Assembly (NCBI GenBank): GCA_030425745.1
Contig: JAUHZW010000006.1
Location: 1 to 22,655, forward strand
Reading direction: 5' to 3'
DNA length: 22,655 bases
From: Actinomycetes bacterium
GTDB lineage: Bacteria > Actinomycetota > Actinomycetes > S36-B12
Shown: one piece after another, positions 7,504 to 14,729 of the stretch
Layout: each line of letters begins with the position of its first letter
Numbering within the stretch: position 1 is the stretch's first letter
Notes under the pieces: model-generated
What the model was told of the DNA's origin: nothing
The model's database searches: none
What the model saw: the letters and a program-made list of their open reading frames with translations, nothing else
Position numbers and translations under genes: made by a program

Positions 7504-7546
7504 CGTCACTTCCGTGACGCCCCAGTGACGTCCCGGTGACGTCCCG
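7504..7546. repeat. Hairpin and three 11-bp tandem units downstream of the zinc-ribbon ORF
   Basis: A 6-bp hairpin (CGTCAC, 4-base loop, GTGACG; 7504-7519) overlaps three consecutive 11-base units at 7514-7524, 7525-7535 and 7536-7546. The last two are identical (GTGACGTCCCG), and the first differs at two positions. They lie just past the stop of the minus-strand ORF at 7555. Confidence 0.6.
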
Positions 7547-7554
7547 GAGGCCGG

Positions 7555-7809
7555 TCAGCTGGCGAGCAGGTGGCCCAGGGTCGCCGCCTGGGCGTACCCG
7601 CACTCGTTGCAGAGCACCACGAACCCCATGACGTCGCTGGACACCACCTCGAGGTCATCGGAATGGCAGAAGGCGCAGGTCAAGGTCGGATCTCGGAACA
7701 CCGCTCGTCCCCTCGCAGCAGGTGGAGTCATCGCACGCGGCGCGGCGATGAGGGGAAGTGAGACAAGCGTCGATCCGACCCATGACTCGAGGGTGACGAC
7801 GAAGGACAT
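7555..7809 (-). CDS. Small zinc-ribbon protein, hypothetical
   Basis: The last 58 residues carry two Cys pairs, C-x2-C in TCAFCHSDD and C-x2-C in LCNECGYA, about 20 residues apart. This is a typical four-Cys zinc ribbon. The function is unknown. The start is uncertain. ATG at 7809 gives 84 residues with a rather hydrophobic first third, ATG at 7833 adds eight more, and ATG at 7731 leaves only the ribbon (58 residues). None has a good ribosome site. The open frame continues far upstream through both tRNA genes, which cannot be coding. It is the only protein gene between the small-RNA candidate and the tRNA pair, on the same strand. Confidence 0.55.
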   Translation of the reverse strand: MSFVVTLESWVGSTLVSLPLIAAPRAMTPPAARGRAVFRDPTLTCAFCHSDDLEVVSSDVMGFVVLCNECGYAQAATLGHLLAS

Positions 7810-7864
7810 GGCGTCCGACGGTCGGATGAACATTCGGGGGTCGGCCGAGGGCCGGGGGATGGAG

Positions 7865-7937
7865 CGCGCCCGTAGGGATTCGAACCCCAAACCTTCTGAT
7901 CCGTAGTCAGATGCTCTATCCGTTGAGCTACGGGCGC
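7865..7937 (-). tRNA. tRNA-Arg (anticodon ACG)
   Basis: A full cloverleaf reads on the minus strand: acceptor GCGCCCG pairs with CGGGCGC, and the D arm has AGCTCAACGGATAGAGC. The anticodon stem TCTGA/TCAGA surrounds loop CTACGGA, giving anticodon ACG. The T arm contains GGTTCGAATCC. Length is 73 bases including discriminator G. CCA is not encoded. ACG is the tRNA that is normally edited to ICG to read CGN codons. Confidence 0.97.
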
Positions 7938-8040
7938 ATGGCCGCGAGCGACCGAGTTGGAAGTGTACCGGTCCGGCAGTCCACCCCGGACCACACCCCA
8001 TGACCTCCTCCCAAATCTCCGGCAACACCATCGCCAACGC

Positions 8041-8063
8041 AAAAGCCCCGCCTGCGGCGGGGC
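8041..8063 (-). terminator. Intrinsic terminator after tRNA-Ser(GCT)
   Basis: On the minus strand an 8-bp GC stem (8063-8056 with 8052-8045, 3-base loop) is followed directly by four T. It starts 12 bases past the tRNA-Ser end, so the tRNA-Arg and tRNA-Ser are probably separate transcripts. Confidence 0.8.
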
Positions 8064-8074
8064 CTTCACGTTGG

Positions 8075-8164
8075 CGGAGGCAGAGGGATTTGAACCCTCG
8101 ATGGGCGATAAACCCAAACCGCATTAGCAGTGCGGCGCCATAGACCGGACTAGGCGATGCCTCC
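8075..8164 (-). tRNA. tRNA-Ser (anticodon GCT)
   Basis: A class II tRNA of 90 bases on the minus strand. The acceptor GGAGGCA pairs with TGCCTCC. Anticodon stem CCGCA/TGCGG surrounds loop CTGCTAA, giving GCT. A long variable arm (about 20 bases, with GGGTTTATCGCCC) marks it as serine-type. The T arm is GAGGGTTCAAATCCCTC. CCA is not encoded. Confidence 0.97.
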
Positions 8165-8194
8165 TTGCTGCACGGCGAGCCGAGCAACCCGACG

Positions 8195-8200
8195 AGGATA
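8195..8200 (-). promoter_or_regulatory. Candidate -10 box for tRNA-Ser(GCT)
   Basis: On the minus strand TATCCT lies 31 bases before the tRNA start, a suitable distance for a short leader. The -35 region is weak. It sits in the gap shared with the divergent ROK gene. Confidence 0.4.
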
Positions 8201-8229
8201 CCCACCCCCGACACGGCAGAATGCAGCGC

Positions 8230-8979
8230 ATGACCACTCTGGCGATCGACTGCGGCGGCGGAGGCATCAAGGCCTCCGTCCTCGACGAGGTCGGCACCAT
8301 GCGTGCCCACCCCATCCGGGTGCCCACGCCCTACCCCCTCCCGACCGACCTCTTCGTCACGACACTGACCGATCTCGCCGCCCAACTGCCCAAGGCCGAG
8401 CGCGCGACCGTCGGCATGCCCGGGATGATCCGCCACGGCGTCGTCGTCACCACACCCCACTACGTCACCAAGTCCGGCCCCCGCACTCGCGTGCTCCCCG
8501 AGCTCGTCGAGCAGTGGGAGGGATTCGATGCCCAGGCCGCCATGGAGGCCGCCCTCGGCATCCCGACCCGCGTGCTCAACGACGCCGAGATCCACGGTGC
8601 CGGTGTCATCGCGGGCGCGGGCCTGGAGATCGTCATGACCCTCGGCACCGGCCTCGGCTTCGCGGTGTTCGACGGCCAGCGGCTCGCCCCTCACATGGAG
8701 ATGAGCCAGGCGCCGGTGCGCTGGGGGCTGTCGTACGACACCTACATCGGCGAGCATGAGCGCCGACGCCTCGGTGATGCCCTGTGGTCACGGCGTGTGG
8801 TGCGCATGGTCGAAGGACTGCGCCCTGTCTTCATGTGGGATCGCCTCTACATCGGCGGTGGCAACTCCCGGCACATCACGCCCACGTCGCTGACCAAGCT
8901 CGGCGACGACGTCGTCATCGTTCCCAACTCCGCCGCCCTCATCGGGGGCGCGCGCGTCTGGCAGCTGCAGATCGACTAG
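8230..8979 (+). CDS. ROK family sugar kinase, polyphosphate glucokinase-like
   Basis: A 249-residue protein with the ASKHA kinase fold. The phosphate-1 loop is AIDCGGGGIKASVLD (5-19), the catalytic Asp is 118 in VLNDAEIHG, and the phosphate-2 loop is MTLGTGLGFAVF (136-147). The adenosine-side YIGGGNSRHI is near the end. The zinc-binding CxCGxxGC motif of many ROK kinases is absent, as in the polyphosphate glucokinase branch. It probably phosphorylates glucose or a related sugar with polyphosphate or ATP; the donor cannot be told. A second in-frame ATG at 8221 would add three residues; neither start has a clear ribosome site, and 8230 gives the usual family start. A hairpin follows the stop. 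Confidence 0.82.
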   Translation: MTTLAIDCGGGGIKASVLDEVGTMRAHPIRVPTPYPLPTDLFVTTLTDLAAQLPKAERATVGMPGMIRHGVVVTTPHYVTKSGPRTRVLPELVEQWEGFDAQAAMEAALGIPTRVLNDAEIHGAGVIAGAGLEIVMTLGTGLGFAVFDGQRLAPHMEMSQAPVRWGLSYDTYIGEHERRRLGDALWSRRVVRMVEGLRPVFMWDRLYIGGGNSRHITPTSLTKLGDDVVIVPNSAALIGGARVWQLQID

Positions 8980-8995
8980 CGTCACGCCTCCCGAC

Positions 8996-9013
8996 GACGG
9001 CCACAGGGCCGTC
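8996..9013 (+). terminator. Hairpin after the ROK gene
   Basis: A 7-bp perfect stem (GACGGCC with GGCCGTC) and a 4-base loop begin 17 bases past the ROK stop, with no T run after it. It may end the ROK transcript and separate it from the transporter gene. Confidence 0.45.
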
Positions 9014-9087
9014 AGCCGACCCCAAGGGGGTGGGAGATAGACGCCAGCCTCTCCGCCACGAGACGCAGCGACGCCATCGGCGTCGGC

Positions 9088-10017
9088 ATGTATCTCCTCG
9101 CGGCCTTCCTCTTCGCGCTCAACGGAGTCGCCGCCAAGAGCGCGATGAACGCCGGGCTCGACCCGATGCACCTGACCCAGTTGCGCAATGCCGGATCCGT
9201 CGTCGTGCTGGTCATCGCCGTGGCGCTCACCGCCCCCCAGCACTTCCGCGTCACCCGCCGCGAGCTTCCCTTCCTCGTCGCCTACGGGGTCATCGCCTTC
9301 ACCCTCGTGCAGTTCCTCTACTTCCTGACGATCTCCCGGCTCAACGTCGGCATCGGCACGCTGCTCGCCTTCCTCGCTCCCGTGCTCGTCGCACTGTGGC
9401 TGCGCTTCGGCCGCAAGCGCGCGGTGAGCAACCGGATCTGGGTCGCGATCGCCCTCACCCTCATCGGACTCGCCCTCGTGGCTCAGGTGTGGGAGGGCCT
9501 GACGCTGGACATCGTCGGCCTGATCGCGGGTCTCGCCTGCGCTGTGGCACTCGCCCTCTACTGGCTGCTGGGCGAGTCAGGGCAGACCCATCGCGACTCG
9601 GTCTCGCTGACCATGTGGGGCTTCATCTTCGCGAGCATCGCGTGGGCCATCGTCTCGCCGTGGTGGTCTTTCCCGTGGACGACGCTGTCCCTGCCGACCG
9701 TCCCGATGGCCGATGCCCTGCCCGGGTTCCCGGTGTGGGTGCTCATGGCATGGGGTGTGGTGATGGGGACGGTGGTGCCGTTCCTGCTGGTTCTGGGGTC
9801 CCTGCGTCGACTCGGTGCCCAGCGCGCCGGGATCGTCGCCACGACTGAACCGCTGTGGGCCTTCCTGATCGCCTTCGTGCTGCTCGGTGAAGTCATCGAC
9901 GGGGTCCAGATGGCCGGTGGCGTGTTTGTGCTGATCGGCATCATCGTCGCTGAGACATCACGACGGACCGAGGTGCTGGTCACGCCGGGGGAATTTCCCC
10001 AGATCCTCGAGGAATGA
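9088..10017 (+). CDS. EamA/DMT family transporter (true start uncertain)
   Basis: From the ATG at 9088 the protein has 309 residues and about ten hydrophobic segments in two EamA repeats (about 1-135 and 145-290), typical of drug/metabolite transporters. The substrate is unknown. The start is doubtful. At 9088 there is no ribosome site, and the first membrane helix begins at residue 2. The same frame continues upstream without a stop, coding ...SATRRSDAIGVG, a normal charged N-terminus for this family. It has no ATG, GTG, TTG or CTG back to the ROK stop at 8977. AAGGGGG (9024-9030) is followed six bases later by ATA at 9037 in this frame. The end overlaps the convergent LacI-type remnant by 38 bases. 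Confidence 0.85.
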   Translation: MYLLAAFLFALNGVAAKSAMNAGLDPMHLTQLRNAGSVVVLVIAVALTAPQHFRVTRRELPFLVAYGVIAFTLVQFLYFLTISRLNVGIGTLLAFLAPVLVALWLRFGRKRAVSNRIWVAIALTLIGLALVAQVWEGLTLDIVGLIAGLACAVALALYWLLGESGQTHRDSVSLTMWGFIFASIAWAIVSPWWSFPWTTLSLPTVPMADALPGFPVWVLMAWGVVMGTVVPFLLVLGSLRRLGAQRAGIVATTEPLWAFLIAFVLLGEVIDGVQMAGGVFVLIGIIVAETSRRTEVLVTPGEFPQILEE

Positions 10018-10603
10018 AGGTGCAGGGCACGGTGCGCGTCGCGGTGGATCCGATGTCGCCGTCCATGCGCGCGAAGAGCACCTCGGCCGCCTCGCGACCC
10101 ATGCGTCGGGCATCCTGCTCGACCACGGTGACGCCGGGTTCGAGGACGTCAGCCATCGGGAAGTCGTCGAAGCCGACGAGAGCGACCTCGGCCTGCAGGC
10201 CGAGACGGTGCAGGGCTCGGCAGGCCCCCATCGTCACGTAGTTCTGGGCCGTGAACAGGGCCGTCGGCCGGTCGGCACGGGTGAGCATCTCGCGCGCGGC
10301 CCGCTCGGCGTGGTCGAGGGAGTGCACGTCCAGCCGCACCCACGCGGGCTCCTCCCCGACACCCGCCTCGGCCAGCGCATCCCGAAAGCCGGAGAGGCGC
10401 TCCTGCGCCGTCATGAGCGTGGCGGCGTCGCCGAGGAAGGCGATGCGCCGATGCCCCTGACGGATGAGGTGCCGCGTGGCCTCGGCGGCAGCGACCCGGT
10501 TGTCGGCGATGACGCAGTCGACGCGAGCGCCGGCCGGCACGCGGTCGACACACACCACCGGCCACCCGCTGCGCAGTTCCGGCTCGAGGTAGTGCTGCTC
10601 AGG
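9980..10603 (-). pseudogene. LacI-type regulator, C-terminal fragment
   Basis: In this frame about 208 residues match the sugar-binding half of LacI/GalR regulators: YLEPELRSGWPVVCVDRVP, DNRVAAAEATRHLIRQGHRRIAFLG, TALFTAQNYVTMGA, and VALVGFDDFPMADVLEPGVTVVEQ, ending after the usual PRGS. The DNA-binding helix-turn-helix and the first third of the binding domain are missing. Upstream of about 10603 the frame turns into a nonsense shadow of the Gfo/Idh gene. Without its DNA-binding domain it cannot act as a repressor, and it has no start codon of its own. Its last 38 bases overlap the end of the transporter gene. The exact joint is known to within about 10 bases. Confidence 0.85.
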
Positions 10604-11097
10604 GCGCTGTCCAGGCCATAGGGCGCGATCTCGTTGCGGTGCGAGTTGCGGATGATGAGCGGATCTCCGATGCCCTCGGGCCCGAAGGTGTCCTTGAGCT
10701 CGAGGTAGCCCGGGTCGAACCGCCGCATGAAGCCCATCATGATCAGGCGCGTGCCCAGAGCCACCTCGGCATCCATGACGGCACGAGCCTCGTCCTCGGT
10801 GGGAGCCAGGGGCTTCTCGCACAGGGTCGGCTTGCGGGCGGCGAGGCACGCGAGTGCCTGCTCGGTGTGGAAGTGGTCCGGCGAGGCGATGAGCACGGCA
10901 TCGACATCGTCGGCCTCGATCACCTCCTGATAGCTCCTGACCGCCCGGGCGTCGAGTTCACGAGCCAGCTCGGCAGCACGCACCTCGTCGAAGTCATAGA
11001 TCACCGAGACCTCCGAACCGGCGACCCGCTCCTGCAGATCCCGAGCGTGTGAGGTGCCGATGTTCCCTGCCCCGATGAGGCCGACTCGAATCGTCAT
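10603..11097 (-). pseudogene. Gfo/Idh/MocA oxidoreductase, N-terminal fragment
   Basis: From ATG 11097 the protein begins TIRVGLIGAGNIGTSHARDL, a Rossmann NAD(P)-binding start. It continues with VIYDFDEVRAAELA, DAVLIASPDHFHTEQALACLAA and the family hallmark CEKPLAPT, where the Lys is catalytic. After RNSHRNEIAPYGLDSAL (about residue 165), the similarity stops and the frame runs 64 more codons as an out-of-frame reading of the LacI fragment, to a stop at 10411. A full member has about 330-350 residues, so the substrate domain with its catalytic Asp/His is lost. Members of this type include inositol 2-dehydrogenases. The GTG at 11115 is also in frame, but 11097 gives the family start. Confidence 0.85.
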
Positions 11098-11139
11098 ACC
11101 GCCATTGTGCTGCACCGCTCACGCATTCGTCACCGCCGA

Positions 11140-11145
11140 TAGGCT
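11140..11145 (+). promoter_or_regulatory. Candidate -10 box for the shikimate-dehydrogenase-like gene
   Basis: TAGGCT fits TANNNT and lies 42 bases before the ATG, giving a leader of about 30 bases with GGGAG as ribosome site. No good -35 box is seen. The 84-base gap is shared with the divergent broken Gfo/Idh gene. Confidence 0.4.
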
Positions 11146-11181
11146 CGCGGCACCGATCACACGCAACCCCGGGAGACGACC

Positions 11182-12048
11182 ATGTCCGATCGCACGTTCT
11201 GCGCTGAGCTGACCGGCTCCTTCTCGACCTCGGCCGCGCAGAATCCGACCGTTGCGATCATGGAAGCGGCCTTCGCCGATGCCGAGCTGGACTACCGGTA
11301 CATCAACTGCGAGGTGCCCCCGACCGACCTCGCCGGTGCCGTCGGCGGCGCCGTGGCCATGGGGTGGCGGGGCTTCAACTGCTCGATCCCCCACAAAGTC
11401 GCCGTCATCGAGCACCTCGACGCGCTGGCACCGTCCGCGGAGATCATCGGCGCGGTCAACACGGTGGTCATCGACCGCAGCAGCGGAGCCCCCCGGCTCA
11501 CCGGCGAGAACACCGACGGGCAGGGCTTCGTCGCGTCCCTGCGCCCGGTGCGTGACCCTGCTGGCCAGCACGTGGTCATCCTCGATGCCGGCGGTGCGGC
11601 GCGGGCCATCGCGGTCGAGGTCGCGCTCGCGGGCGCCCTGAGCGTCACCATCATCAACCGCACCGCCGAGCGCGGCGAGGCTGTCGCCGACCTCATCGAC
11701 ACCCGCACCCCCGCGGCGGGGCGCTACCTGCCGTGGACCCCCGCGGTGCACATCCCGCATGGCACGGGCGTCCTCATCAACGCCACGTCGATCGGCTTCC
11801 ACCCGAACGAGGGTGAGACGCCAGACATCGACATCACCAGCCTCACCCCGGACATGGTGGTGGCCGACGTCGTCGTGAACCCGCCCGACACGAACTTCCT
11901 CCAGGCCGCAGCCGCCCAGGGCTGCACCACGCTGGATGGCCTCGGCATGCTCGTCAATCAGGCGCTGATCAACGCTCGGCTGTGGACGGGGCAGGAGCTC
12001 AGCGGCCCCGTCATGCGTGCGGTGCTCGAGGAGATCTTCGAGATCTGA
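11182..12048 (+). CDS. Shikimate/quinate dehydrogenase-like protein (divergent AroE family)
   Basis: A 288-residue protein with both AroE-family domains. The catalytic Lys72 (CSIPHKVAVIEHLD), Asn93 (AVNTVV) and Asp112 (GENTDGQGF) are present. The nucleotide loop reads LDAGGAARAIA (134-144) and is followed by NRT (159-161), a pattern linked to NADP. The N-terminal substrate loop is unusual: where biosynthetic AroE has HSxSPxxHN, this protein has SFSTSAAQNPT. It is therefore probably not the housekeeping enzyme of aromatic amino-acid synthesis but a catabolic relative acting on quinate, shikimate or another polyol. Its position next to broken Gfo/Idh and LacI genes supports a catabolic origin. 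GGGAG lies eight bases upstream of the ATG. Confidence 0.82.
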   Translation: MSDRTFCAELTGSFSTSAAQNPTVAIMEAAFADAELDYRYINCEVPPTDLAGAVGGAVAMGWRGFNCSIPHKVAVIEHLDALAPSAEIIGAVNTVVIDRSSGAPRLTGENTDGQGFVASLRPVRDPAGQHVVILDAGGAARAIAVEVALAGALSVTIINRTAERGEAVADLIDTRTPAAGRYLPWTPAVHIPHGTGVLINATSIGFHPNEGETPDIDITSLTPDMVVADVVVNPPDTNFLQAAAAQGCTTLDGLGMLVNQALINARLWTGQELSGPVMRAVLEEIFEI

Positions 12049-12115
12049 GACTCCCGTGGTGCCCGACCCCCGGGCCTGACAGGATGATGCCGTCCGCCAG
12101 ACGAGGAGATCCCGC

Positions 12116-13159
12116 ATGACGACTGTCCCCGGCTACGCTGCCCCCTCCGCCAAGGCTCCACTCGAGCCCTTCGACGTGCCGCGGCGCGACCTCGGACCAG
12201 ATGACGTCAGCATCGATATCCAGTACTCGGGCATCTGCCACTCCGACATCCATCAGGCCCGCGAGGAGTGGTTCACCTCGATCTTCCCGATGGTCCCGGG
12301 CCATGAGATCGCCGGTGTGGTCAGCGCGGTCGGCTCCAACGTCACCCGCCTGAAGGTCGGCGACCGGGTGGGCGTCGGCTGCAACGTCGGCTCCTGCGGC
12401 AACTGCCCCACCTGCCAGAAGGGCCAGCAGTCGTACTGCGGAGTGCAGATCGCCCCGACCTACAACGGCTACGAGATGGACGGCGTCACGCCGACCTACG
12501 GTGGCTACGCCAAGAACATCGTCACCGACCAGGAGTTCGTCTTCACCATCCCCGACAGCATCGGCCTCGACGTCGCCGCTCCCCTTCTCTGCGCGGGCAT
12601 CACGCTCTACCAGCCGCTTGCGGAGTGGAAGGCCGGCCCGGGGGTGCGCGTCGGCATCGTCGGCCTCGGCGGTCTGGGCCACATGGGCGTGAAGATCGCC
12701 GCGGCGATGGGTGCAGAGGTCACGCTCATCAGCCACTCCCCCCACAAGGAGGAGGACGGCTACCGGCTCGGCGCCAAGCACTTCCTGCTCTCCAGCGACA
12801 AGGAGGCCATGAAGGCCGCCGACTCGTCCCTCGACCTGATCGTCAACACGGCCTCGGCTCTGACCAGCCTGGATCCCTACCTGCGGCTGCTCGACTTCGA
12901 CGGCACCATGGTGCTCGTCGGCCTGCCGGAGAACGACCTCACGTTCAGCGCCTTCAACATGGTCGCCAAGCGGCGACGCATCGCCGGCACCAACAACGGC
13001 GGCGTTCCTCAGACACAGGAGATGCTCGACTTCTGCGGCGAGCACGGACTCGGCGCGGACATCGAGCTCATCGGATTCGACAAGGTCAATGAGGCCTGGG
13101 ACCGCGTCGTCGCCAGCGACGTGAAGTACCGCTTCGTCCTGGACACGTCCACGCTGTAG
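12116..13159 (+). CDS. Zinc-dependent alcohol dehydrogenase (cinnamyl-alcohol/YahK-like)
   Basis: A 347-residue medium-chain dehydrogenase. Catalytic zinc ligands are Cys41 (SGICHSDIH), His63-Glu64 (PGHEIAGVV) and Cys159 (PLLCAG). Structural zinc is held by Cys94, 97, 100 and 108 (CGNCPTCQKGQQSYC). The Rossmann loop is GLGGLGHMG (183-191). The overall pattern, including CxYNGY-like TYNGYEMDG and GGYAKNIV, fits the NADPH-preferring cinnamyl-alcohol/YahK branch, which reduces a broad range of aldehydes. Ribosome site GAGGAG lies upstream of the ATG. The stop TAG shares its last base with the GTG of the peptidase gene, so the two are probably translated from one mRNA. Confidence 0.93.
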   Translation: MTTVPGYAAPSAKAPLEPFDVPRRDLGPDDVSIDIQYSGICHSDIHQAREEWFTSIFPMVPGHEIAGVVSAVGSNVTRLKVGDRVGVGCNVGSCGNCPTCQKGQQSYCGVQIAPTYNGYEMDGVTPTYGGYAKNIVTDQEFVFTIPDSIGLDVAAPLLCAGITLYQPLAEWKAGPGVRVGIVGLGGLGHMGVKIAAAMGAEVTLISHSPHKEEDGYRLGAKHFLLSSDKEAMKAADSSLDLIVNTASALTSLDPYLRLLDFDGTMVLVGLPENDLTFSAFNMVAKRRRIAGTNNGGVPQTQEMLDFCGEHGLGADIELIGFDKVNEAWDRVVASDVKYRFVLDTSTL

Positions 13160-13707
13160 TGCACCCCCTCATCGGAGCGCGCCGCCTGCGCGCCGTGGCT
13201 GCCTGCGCGGTCATGGCGTCGCTCGTCGTGGCCGCCGCTCCGGCAGTCCACGCGGAGCCCGGCGGCGAACGCGGCCAGAGTCCCTCGCGCAGCCAGCGCG
13301 GGGCAGGGCAGATGCCCGCTGCCGCCTTCATCAACCCGATGGGCAGCCGCCCGATCACCGCAACCCACGGGGAGCCCGGCTCCTGGTGGTTCCAGGGGCG
13401 CCACGACGGCATCGACTATGACGCCGACACCGGTGACCTCGTGCGGCATGCATGCTCCGGCACCGTGACCTACGCCGGAAGCAAGGGCAGCTGGGCCGGC
13501 AAGCACGTGATCGTGAAGTGTGCGACGGGCCTGAAGCTCACCTACGCCCACCTCTCCCGAGTGGACGTGAAGAAGGGCGACAGCGCCCTTCTGGGCGCCC
13601 GCCTGGGAGCTGTCGGCTCCTCGGGCAACGTGACCGGCTCCCACCTGCACGTCAGCGCCGAGTTGAACGGCCGCTCGGTGAACCCAGCGAAGTACATCCC
13701 GCGCTGA
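13159..13707 (+). CDS. Secreted M23 family metallopeptidase
   Basis: A 182-residue protein with a signal peptide (RRLRAVAAC, hydrophobic core, cleavage probably after AHA near residue 32) and an M23/LytM domain from about 58 to 182. Zinc ligands can be read as His82 and Asp86 (GRHDGIDYD) and His164 in the SHLHVS motif, with His131 in TYAHLS as the further active-site His. Such enzymes cut peptidoglycan cross-bridges, so it acts in the cell wall. The start is GTG, overlapping the last base of the alcohol dehydrogenase stop, which suggests coupling although the two functions are unrelated. There is only a short linker before the catalytic domain, and no LysM or SH3 domain. Confidence 0.88.
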   Translation: MHPLIGARRLRAVAACAVMASLVVAAAPAVHAEPGGERGQSPSRSQRGAGQMPAAAFINPMGSRPITATHGEPGSWWFQGRHDGIDYDADTGDLVRHACSGTVTYAGSKGSWAGKHVIVKCATGLKLTYAHLSRVDVKKGDSALLGARLGAVGSSGNVTGSHLHVSAELNGRSVNPAKYIPR

Positions 13708-13772
13708 CCCCCAGCGGTGGATGAGCGACCATAGGGTCAGGATCATCCGACATCGGTGAGAGGGGGCTCCGC

Positions 13773-14729
13773 GTGGGCAGGATCGAGCGGGACCGCCTCA
13801 TCGCCAAGGCTGCCGTCATGTACTACGAGCAGGATCTCCGGCAGTCCGAGATCGCGCGTCGGCTCGGGGTCTCCCAGCCTCAGGTCTCCCGCCTGCTCGA
13901 GCAGGCGAAGGCGAACGGCATCATCCAGTTCCAGGTATCGGTGCCCGACGGCCTGCACCTCGAACTCGAGGAGCAGCTCGAAGACCTGTACGGCCTGCGC
14001 GAGGCACACGTCGTCGACACCGCGCCCTCGAACGAGTCCGAGCTCATCCGCGACCTCGGTCGCTTCCTCGCCCACCGTCTGCCCTCATACCTCGCCGACG
14101 CTGAGGTGGTCGGCTTCACCTCGTGGAGCCGTGCACTGCGCGAGACGATCGACGCGCTCACGCGCATGCGGGCCAACCCCACCTCCAAGGTCGTCGAGAT
14201 GCTCGGTGACGTCGGGCCACCTCGCGTGCAGCATGACGCCGCACTGCAGACCGAAGCCCTGGCCGAGGCGATGGGCGGCACCGCGCACTTCCTCCGGGTG
14301 CCCGGCGTCGTCGCCAGCGCCAAGGATCGCGAGGACCACCTCAAGCGGGATCAGCACGTGCGAGATGCGTTGGCGTTGCTGGACAACATCGATGTCGCGC
14401 TCTCCGGCATCGGCACCTGCGAGATCGTCCCCCCACTCGTTGCGGGCGACAACTTCTTCACCGAGGAGCAGTTCGCCAAGGCTCGCAAGCTCGGAGCTGT
14501 CGGGCAGGTCAACCTCCGCTTCATCAGTGCCGACGGCACGCCCATCGAGTCCGAACTCGATGACCTCGTCATCGGCATCTCCCTCGACCAGCTCAAGAAC
14601 GCCGGGCGCAAGGTCTCCGTCGCGGGAGGCACCAGCAAGGTGCCCGCCATCCGCGGGTCCCTGCTCGGCGGCTGGGTCGACACCCTCGTCACGGACGTCG
14701 TCACGGCACAGGAGTTGGTGAAGTCGTGA
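13773..14729 (+). CDS. SorC/DeoR-type sugar-binding transcriptional regulator
   Basis: A 318-residue protein with an N-terminal helix-turn-helix (about 22-45, LRQSEIARRLGVSQPQVSRLL) and a C-terminal effector domain of the SorC type (about 60-315), including GFTSWSRAL, DVALSGIGTCE and GISLDQLKNAGRKVSVAGG. Such regulators sense phosphorylated sugars and polyols. It overlaps the glpD start by four bases (GTGA), so it probably controls glpD and its own operon in response to glycerol 3-phosphate or a related compound; that is an inference. AGGGGG lies upstream of the GTG start. The loop NFFTEEQFAKARKLGAVG is the usual SorC stretch near the ligand site. Confidence 0.9.
   Translation: MGRIERDRLIAKAAVMYYEQDLRQSEIARRLGVSQPQVSRLLEQAKANGIIQFQVSVPDGLHLELEEQLEDLYGLREAHVVDTAPSNESELIRDLGRFLAHRLPSYLADAEVVGFTSWSRALRETIDALTRMRANPTSKVVEMLGDVGPPRVQHDAALQTEALAEAMGGTAHFLRVPGVVASAKDREDHLKRDQHVRDALALLDNIDVALSGIGTCEIVPPLVAGDNFFTEEQFAKARKLGAVGQVNLRFISADGTPIESELDDLVIGISLDQLKNAGRKVSVAGGTSKVPAIRGSLLGGWVDTLVTDVVTAQELVKS

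Noticed and set aside
7865..8164. tRNA pair as an integration site of a mobile element
   Set aside because: No integrase, no repeated tRNA 3' end and no foreign-looking genes are seen on either side.
7834..8757. Upstream extension of the zinc-ribbon frame on the minus strand
   Set aside because: It would pass through two complete tRNA genes and be antisense to the ROK gene.
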